A DNA stretch of 64,000 nt from Undaria pinnatifida (lineage: Eukaryota > Sar > Phaeophyceae > Laminariales > Alariaceae), in the NCBI GenBank assembly GCA_012845835.1, contig JABAKD010000028.1, positions 9,365,632-9,429,631 on the forward strand. Reading direction: 5' to 3'. Below the pieces are notes generated by a model. It made no database searches. It worked only from the letters and a program-made list of their open reading frames with translations, and was not told the origin of the DNA. The translations under genes and the position numbers were made by a program. Shown in pieces: positions 53,501 to 62,500 of the stretch. Positions within the stretch are counted from its first letter, which is position 1. The number at the start of each line of letters is the position of its first letter.

Positions 53501-56500
53501 TGGAGATATTCCAGTCGTGCCAAGCGATTTTGACGGCGTTATAGCGAGTGTTGGCATTATTTAACCGGCACTTTTGCGAGCCCCCTCCCCCCTCCCCCCC
53601 GTACTCTATTTACCCAAACATGTGGGTTGAGGGCATTCTTGACTTTCGACGGACAACCGTGAAGGACCGCTCCATACTTGGACCAGTGTATTTGGTCTAC
53701 CGAGGCCTAACTAGACCGTCAACGCTCACGTTTGCATTTTCCTGTCCGTTGCGAGGCAGTAGTTTGTGTCAGCGACCGTTGCCACCTAAAAGTTAGTTAT
53801 CCACGAAAACGTATGCCAGGTAGAACGTTGTGGAAAGAAGCGTGGATTATGTTAGTTTTAACGCGGTGGCACTTCTTTTTGTTGTTGTTGGTTCTACCGG
53901 ATATTTTCCAGACCGGTCGGTGTGCCTTTCCGCTCCTATTTATCCCTTTCTTTCCTTTTTTTTTTCCCCCTCTTTTTTTTTCGCTATTTATATATTTATT
54001 TATTTGCGAATAGGCTGGTGTGCTGGCTTTGCGAATGTTTTGCCGCCGTTTTCATTGGGGTTGCAATTGCATGGCCGAATAACTTTGCTGTATTTCCTGT
54101 GTGTTGCTCTGTCTCGTAGTTTTGTGACCAATATAATAGCCCGTCTCTCTAGGAGGCATCGGCGCGGGCACTAGAGCTGTGCTGGATGTAGATGAGTGGA
54201 AAAATCAGAGCAATGTGAACAACACACACAACACGCATGTGTATGTTTGGGGTCAGGTCTCGGTGCGATTTTTGTCGTAACGTTGGGACCCGAAGGGAGG
54301 TACACATGATTCCCCATTTTCGATGGAATCACGTTATGTTAGACCTTACTTTGTCGGTCGTTAGGTCGTTGTCTGCTCGTCTCTCTACCCTCCTTTTTTT
54401 TTTTCTTCATCCTATTTATTGTCCTCGCACTTGTCTCGCGCTACCTCCCAGTTGTAGCTCAGGTCCGGGGTCACATAGCGGGGCCTTCTCCCCCCTCCCC
54501 CACCACGATACGTGCCTTCATATTTTGCGAGAAGAATTCAGCATTTTCTTGCCTCGTCGACTCGCGTCGAATTGTGTCGTCCCTCGACGATGCCGTTGCT
54601 TGAAGAATTCCGCCGTTGTTTTGTGTGTTCCGTCTCGATATTTACTCTGTTTTTGACCTCGTTCCGTGAAGATGCTACCATTGTTCATGTTCGCGACCCC
54701 CGCTTCTTTTTCTTTTTGCTCTCTTTTGGTTCCTTGGCAAATGCTGACTTTTTTTTTTGTTTTTTTCTTCCCTTTCCCTGTTTTCTGTGTGTTCCTGCTC
54801 TTTTTGTTATCCCTTGGCAACACGGCCCTTTGCTTTGCTTTCGCTCCCCTTATTTTTCGTTATGTTTTTATGTTCGTAGCGAATTGAGCATCTTGGTACC
54901 CTTTTGCTTTTTTTTTTCTGTTTTGATCGAGACCGGTCCTTGACATCCCTTACCTTTTTTTTTGGTTCCGCCCCCTGTTTCGTTGTTTTTTTTTGCCCTC
55001 TTGTGATTCCTTGACAATGCTGACCATCTTTCTTCCCTTCCCCATGCTCCTCTTCCTTTCTTCTTTTTAATAACTTTTCCTCTTTTCTGACGCTGGCAGT
55101 CAGGGGCTGTCATTCGACGGCGGCTTTCTGTACGAGAGCACGGGCTTATTCGGCGGAAAATCTACGGTGAGGAAAGTGGAGCCGGAGACGGGCAAGGTGC
55201 TGCAGAGCGTGAGCCTCGGCGACAAGCACTTCGGGGAGGGGATGGTCATCCTAAACAACGAGGTGATTTATGACAAAACGACATGCGTATATCTAAAATG
55301 CTAGCATCTAAACGCACACACACACTATTTTTTTTCCGTAAGGGTTTTGTGCGGTAATGCTTTTGCAGTGCGGCTTTGCTCTCCGCGACATTTTCTGTAC
55401 GGCGTTTGCCTCGTACGGCTTTTTTCCTTACGGCTTTTACCGTACGGTCTTTTTGCTTGTATGAGCTTTGTCGACAGACCACCAACAGTTATGCGCTTTG
55501 AGTCTAGCACCCTCCCCGTCCCCTTTCTTCCTCCGCCCCTCCCCCCGCCCCACCTTGGAAACCCTACGACATATCCGTCCTTTTCATGGCTCTGGTATTT
55601 TCGTAGATTCACTCGCTGACGTGGGGATCCCACGTGGGCTTCACCTGGGAACCTTATTCCTACCCAAACTACCCCTCCACCCGTCCCCACCACTCTACAA
55701 TGGAAACACAGCGACACCCTCATCACCCCCCCTATCCTCCCGCCCCTTCCAATTCACAATGGAAACCCGACATGTCCGTCCATTTCATGGCGCTGAGGTT
55801 TAGTAGATCCGCTCGCTGCCGTGGGGTTCCCTCGCGGTCTTCACCTGGGAACCCTAACCCTAGTCACCCCTGCCCCCGCCACAAACGACCACTCCATATT
55901 TGAAACCCTATAACATCCTCACCAACCCCCCCCCCCCCCCCCCCCCCCGCGCCCCCCCCCAACCCGCAATGGAACCCCCCCTACATTTCTGTCCTTTTCG
56001 TGGCTCTTGTATTGTCGTAGATTCACTCGCTGACGTGGCGGTCCCATGTGGGTTTCACCTGGGACCTGGAAACGTTCAAGAAGAAGAAGGAGTTCAACTT
56101 TGAGTGAGTCAGGCGTTTTACTCTAGCGGGGCGTGGGTTGGGGTGGGGAGGTGGTCAAGCGTGCGGTGATGGTGTAGCATGTGTAGTGGTGCTGGTGTTG
56201 CGGCTTTCACTGGGCAGGGAGATTGATTCGCCGGTTGTTTGATCGATTGGTTGATGGGTTGATTGATGGGTTTATTGGTTGGGTTGTTGGTTTATTGGCT
56301 CTTTTGAGGGGTTGACTCGCTGTTCGGTTGTTCACTTCGTTGCTGGGTTGACTGATGGATGGATGGATGGATGGATGGAGTGGTTGAGTCATTTGATTGG
56401 GCGATTGGTTGCTTCCATTGGTTAATCGCTTGCTTGAAATATTTAGTGAATGGTTGATCTTTGCTGGATCGTTTTTCTGTTCGTTCGATTGCTTGATGTT

Positions 56501-59500
56501 CAGCACGAAGACGGGCCAAGGGTGGGGTATCACCACAGACGGCGAGAGCTTGATCGTCAGCGACGGCTCGGAATTCCTCTTCTTCTGGGATCCCGAGACG
56601 ATGAAGGAGACGCGAAGGGTGAAGGTGAAGAACGCTTCGGCCCCCTTTTTGGAACTGGGTGCTGGATCAACATTGAAAGTTGAACAGAGTCGCCACCGAC
56701 AACCGCTCGATGAAACTCGATACTGTACCCGGTCCGGTGATACTCGTAACTCGATCCGACCTGAACCGCGCCGGATGGGAACGGAAGAACCGTTTGGTGT
56801 GCCCCAACGGTCCGTTACGGTTTCGCTCAAATGAAAAACAGTGGGAGGCAATGTGGCCTGCCCTTTCAGCAGCGGCCACGCTGTACAGCCCGGGCTATTG
56901 GGGGAAGGGGTGTGTCCGGAGTGCGGTCGGTGCGAGTTGACGGCCTTCCTAGACGGTTGGTATGATGTATCTCACTTTGTGTTTCTTAGGCCTCTTTACC
57001 AAAGGGTTTATTGAGTTGTGTGTATTACGGTCGCATGGGCTTCAGCGAGCACCGCCCCGCCCTCCCCCTCCCTCACGCCCCTCCGCCCCCCCTCTTTTGT
57101 TCCCACCCCTTCCCTATCCCCCACATTCTACCTTGCTCCCCTCCCCCCTCTCTCTCCGCCTCACTTGTTGAAGTGTTGCTGTAGCTTTTCGTTGGTGTAG
57201 TTGATGCACAGCTGCTCGAAGTGGTTCTTCACGAAAATCTCGAAGCCGAAGATGTCCGGTGTTGGACCCCCTTTGGCTTGATGGTACTGTAGGAGTTTGT
57301 TCATTTTCCGTGTCGTTTTTTTTCAATAACTTGAGCTTTGCAGCAGCGACAGCACCAGCACCAGCCGCCGCCGCCGCAGCAGCAGCAGCAGCGTGCAGCA
57401 GCAGCGTATCGTATACTAGGTACACTCCGTTGGCCCGATGTTTTGTGTGTTTATTGGTCAGCACTAACTGAGTTAGTTGACCAACTTCTCCGCCCAACTT
57501 TTTTTTTTGCGGCCGTCAATCAAGTGCCACCAACTCGCGCTCCTACATATATTGCATACGATCTTACCACACTTGCCTGTGGGTGTTTGTGGGGGGCGGG
57601 GGGGGGGGTGCTCATCTGGGGTGCAGGTGAAACGCCAAGACGGGCGTCCTTTGATTCGCATCAACGAGCTGGAGATGGTGAAAGGCTTTGTGTTCGCGAA
57701 CGTATGGTTTGATGACCACCTGTACAAGATAGACCCCGTAACGGGCATCGTTGTGGACGCCTACAGCTTCTCCGAGCTATATCCGAAGGTAAGAGAGGGG
57801 ATACAGGTAACGCACGGTAATGTTGCGTCAGGTGTATGGATGTTTTTCTTGGCGTAAAAAATCGACGGGAGCGGGCAGAGTTAGCAACGTTCGATTAGAA
57901 TCGACGAGTATAACAAGCTGAAAATGTGGGAATGCTGAAGCTTATGCGCGATAAAATTGAAACCGAGTGCCGTGGGGGTAGAAGAGAAGGCACCTGTCAC
58001 GTGACCACGGCTTGCTGTTGAGAAATGGCGGAGGGTAACAGCCGTTAGGAGTTGAGGTGTAGAGTAAAGGTGGATATCGAGAATGGATGTATCTTGGAAA
58101 TTTACCCTAAGGTGCGAGGGGTCTAGTAAACGAGTATGTGATGATAACGCTCTGTGAGTATACCGGGTACCTCGCAGGAAGCACGTCGGATTGTGTGCAT
58201 TTTTCTGTAATTTTGTGGTCGATAATGCGCTTTAATACATGTGCACGTATGCCGGTGCGAAGTACCAGGTATGTAATGTACCTGGTGGTGTGTTTTATAG
58301 AAATTGTTTCAAATGCGTCAACCTCGATTTTTTCGATTACCATCTTCTGTGGATTTGTGACTTTTGGGATATGCCTGCAGTAGTTGATGTCGCGCTGTGA
58401 TGCGTACCTGAGACACGCTACACTGTTGGTAGAGGTGCTGCGTCTTTGCCCTGCATGGTTCTTGGCTCGAAAAGCTCTACGATACCTCCGCCCGAAAACT
58501 TTATTGTGGGGAAACTGAAGGTCCCCAACCCGATGGGATGAGCAAGCCCCTGACCCAGGTATGCAAAAAAAAAACGTAACTTAATTTTGCGAAAGCACGA
58601 TCTTCATGCCCGACGATTTTGGGTTAACGCCTCTACAACTGGAAACCCTGTTTGGGGACAAATTTACTTGAAGTTGGTGTAGGGAGGGATTTGGGGGCTC
58701 TAGAGGGGTTGAGGAGTGTCCCGAGATTCAGATAACGTCTTGGCCAAAAAGAGCTTCCTGGATCGTATGCCGCGTCTGCCCAGCCCTGCTGCTGCTGTAG
58801 GTGCGCAACGAATGATATTTGTCGAACAAGAACGGCAAAAAAAAAAAATGCCGACGACTTTTTGTTTTTGTTATCAAGTTTTTTGGCGCTGCACTCCCGG
58901 TATTGGGACAAAACACCTGGAAGTACAGCAGTGGACTCTTGCTAGGATTGTTTTCGAAGTTGGAAGATATAGGGACGAAACAAGTACAACAGTGAACTCT
59001 TGCTTGGTTTGTTTTCGAAGTTGGAAGATATTGGGACGAAACACGCATGGAAGTAGACTTTTTGCTACAGGATCATTTTCGAAGTTGGAAGAGATGGTAT
59101 GGAGACGGAACGCTCGGAAGGTAGACTTCTTGCTGGGATCGTTTTCGAAGTTCGAAGAGATGACATGGGGGCAAAACACGTGGAAGTAGAGTATTGCTTG
59201 TATCATTTTCGAAGGTTGGAAAAGAGCTAAGGGGGTTAACCCGTTTAGTACTGCAGTGCACAGAAACCTGTATTTGACACTATTTTCAAGTGATTTGTGC
59301 CCAAGTTGGGGCTGCAGCCCGAAAGGGGTTAAGAGCCCCCGTCATTCAGAAAATATTCCCGCCCAAAAAGTGCTCGTACCTCCATCAAATATGTCAGGAG
59401 ACGGCACTTTGACCCCTTGACGGACGGCAATTTTCCGATAATTTTCTTTGATTGACGGCAGACTACTAGGTCTTAGAGTGGAACGGTCGGTCTGACACCG

Positions 59501-62500
59501 TTGACGGCTGGACGTTTTCCCTCCACTGACCGTCCGTCTCCTGGCATCTTTTATCTCTATCGTAGCACGCGGCAATCTAGGAAGTGTTGCTCGAGAGCCG
59601 AGTCCCCTTCCGTGAGCGCGCGCTTGCTGTTGTCCGCGGGCAGCCGTCTGAAGCGAGCAGAAGCGGCTTTTTAGTAGCGTGGTATTTATGTACACGTCGC
59701 GGTCGAGGCTGCAACACCCTCAGCAGCTCTCACACGATGGGAAGACTCTTGCCTTGGTCCTGTCCGGCTGTCACTGAGCTTTCTGATCACACTAAGTGTT
59801 GAAAAAAAGCGCGCTTTTCACGTACATGAGCGTTTGGGCTGTACAACACCAAACCCGGTAAACGCCGGGTGTCGTAATCCTCAAAGATTTTTCGAGAGTT
59901 GGGCGTGTAAGAGCTAGCCCGTTCAGATGCCGCGTGACGACAATGCGGCCAGCATCGAAGACCTACCTTGCCCCTTGCAGACGACGCGCCCTACGGTAGA
60001 CGAACCATCCCGCGGGATCGGTGCAGCAGAAGTTTCCAAGAATGTTCTGAGCTCCTGACATGACGAAGGGGCTGAATATCTGACCACCCGAAACATGACT
60101 TGGATGGCATTCGTTCGCGCAACCCGATCAACCTTGCACTATGCACTACGAAGTCCTAAAAAAAGTGCGCTCGTAAAATTATTTGCACTAACCAAGGGTT
60201 TCCACGCTGTTGGAGCTCAACCGCTCACAAACATTATAAGTTAATCCAACAACTGCAACCCCTACCGGGTGATGTCTCAGATGTGCACCGCATCTGTTAT
60301 TTGGTACACTTTAGGATGCCTGTACGTCGCCCAAAACCCAACTTTGAGAGGTAATATGAGGCTAACCCGATAAACCAACCAAAAAAAGCATGTATCTATC
60401 CCATGGCGGCACGTCGGACGGTGCATACCAAGTAGAGGTGCAACAAGTTTTTTTTTTTTTTTTTTCATACCTGCCCAGGTTGTTGGAGCTCTCTCTGTCT
60501 GTGCCTCTCACCCGCGAAACCGCCTTCGATGAAAATGCCTCGAGAGTGGGAAAATATGTTGCTCGAAGTATGAGATGAACACACCCGCGTGTGGCCTCGG
60601 TATACATAGAGTGGACGCGTGCTGCGAAAGAGGTATCATTTTTTTTGTCCCTTTTTTTTTTTTTTTTTCTGGATGACGGGGCTCTTTGTAATACCCCAAA
60701 TCGTCGAAATTTTGTTATTGTGCAAATTTTGACCCAAAAACGTCGTTTTTTTTTTATTGTTGTTTTGCTAAATGTTTTGTTTTTGAATACCTAGGCCGCA
60801 GTTTATTTTTCTCAACCCAAAAAAACGCCGAAATTTCATTCTTGTTTTTGCAAAATGTTCTGTTTTTTAATACCTAGGCTGCAGTTTTTTCTTCTCAACC
60901 CAACAACGTCGAAGTTTTTTGCTATTGTTTTGCAAAATTTTAACCCAAGAACGTCAAAAACTTATTCTTGTTTCGCATTTTTTTTGGTTTTGAATACCTA
61001 GGCCGAAGTTTTTTTGATCGGGTTGAACTTCCAGTTTGCTCAAAATCAGTGTGAGGGTGAGGTATCAAACTTCTCAAGCCAAGAACCTTGCTGAGAAAAA
61101 ACGGTGCTCGTCTAACGTAGCACGTGTGCCCCAGTGATGTATCCAGTTTTTTGTGGACCACCCCGTGACAAAGCCAAGTTAGGTGGTCTTGGCTCTACTA
61201 TATGGTCTTATCTTTTTACTAGTGCTGTTGCGCAAGAATCATTCGGTAGTGATTCCGAGTAGTTTCTTCTTGGTGACATGCCGATGTTCTTGGTCTTATC
61301 TCTGATATATGGTCTTAACCCCTTTAGAGCCCCAGAACCCCTCCCTATCCTAAATTCAAGTGAATTTGTCAAAGAAAAAGGCTTCCAGTTGTAACTACGG
61401 TAAACCGGATGGTCTTGAAATGGCCGCAGCGCTGTGCAAACATACTTTGAGTAGTTTTGCGAAAACAAGAATGGCATTGCGATGATTTTGGGTTATTAAT
61501 CCCTATAGCCCCTTTAGAGCCCCCTAAACGTTCCTATACTAATTCCAAGTAATTTTTATATAAAACGGGTTTCCAGTTGTTAAGGCTGTAAGGGGCTCCG
61601 TCGTTCAGAAAATCACTAACCCCTGTAGAGGCCCCTAAGCGTCCCTATGCTAAATCCAAGTAATTTTTCCTCAGAAATGGGTTTCCAGTTGTTAAGGCGT
61701 TAAGGAGCTCCGTCGTTCCGAAAATGTTTTTTGCCGAAAACAGCTACCTCTATCGTTGCACGCGTCATATGATTGGCCGAAACTACTGCGGAATTTTCTG
61801 TGTCCTACGGCAGTACCAGGTACCTGTTTTGGTCTGCTGGGTTGCCCCGGTTGTCTACGCCTGAGCAAAGTCGTGGCCAAAGAGGGAGCGCGGGAAAAAA
61901 AACGCGTTATGTACTCGATACAACAGTGGCTGGGCTCTTCGAAGAGCACCCGGCGAATGTCGTAATCCTCTAGTAGATCGTTCGGAGTTCGGCCAACAAT
62001 AATTTTTCTCTCTAAATCTTACACCCGGCGCGAAGACAAGGCTACTACAGTAGTATCAGTAGTATCACAACAGCTGTCCTTTCTCTCGGGCTCTTTAAAG
62101 AACATTCCCGCGAATGTCGTAATCCTCGAGAGGATCGTTCAGAATTCGGCCAACAAAGAACTATCTGCTCTAAAGATACACCCGGCGCAAAGACAAGGCT
62201 ACGAATATCACAGGGAATATTATCTCTCTCTTTGCGCACACCTGGCGCAAAGACAAGGATACTAGCATAGCACGAACGTTTTCCCTCTCACACCCGGCGC
62301 GAAGACGAGGCTAAAAACTATCACGGAAGATCTGCCGATCGAATGCCCGGACGATGTAAGCCTGGGGCAGCTGATGGTGAAGGAGTGCACTGGTAGTAAG
62401 CACGTTTCCTTGAAACATGTTTCCTATATCTGACGCATGAAACGACACACCGACATGTATGACAATACGTGGAAGTGTGGTGAGCTTAAGCTTTAGCTTC

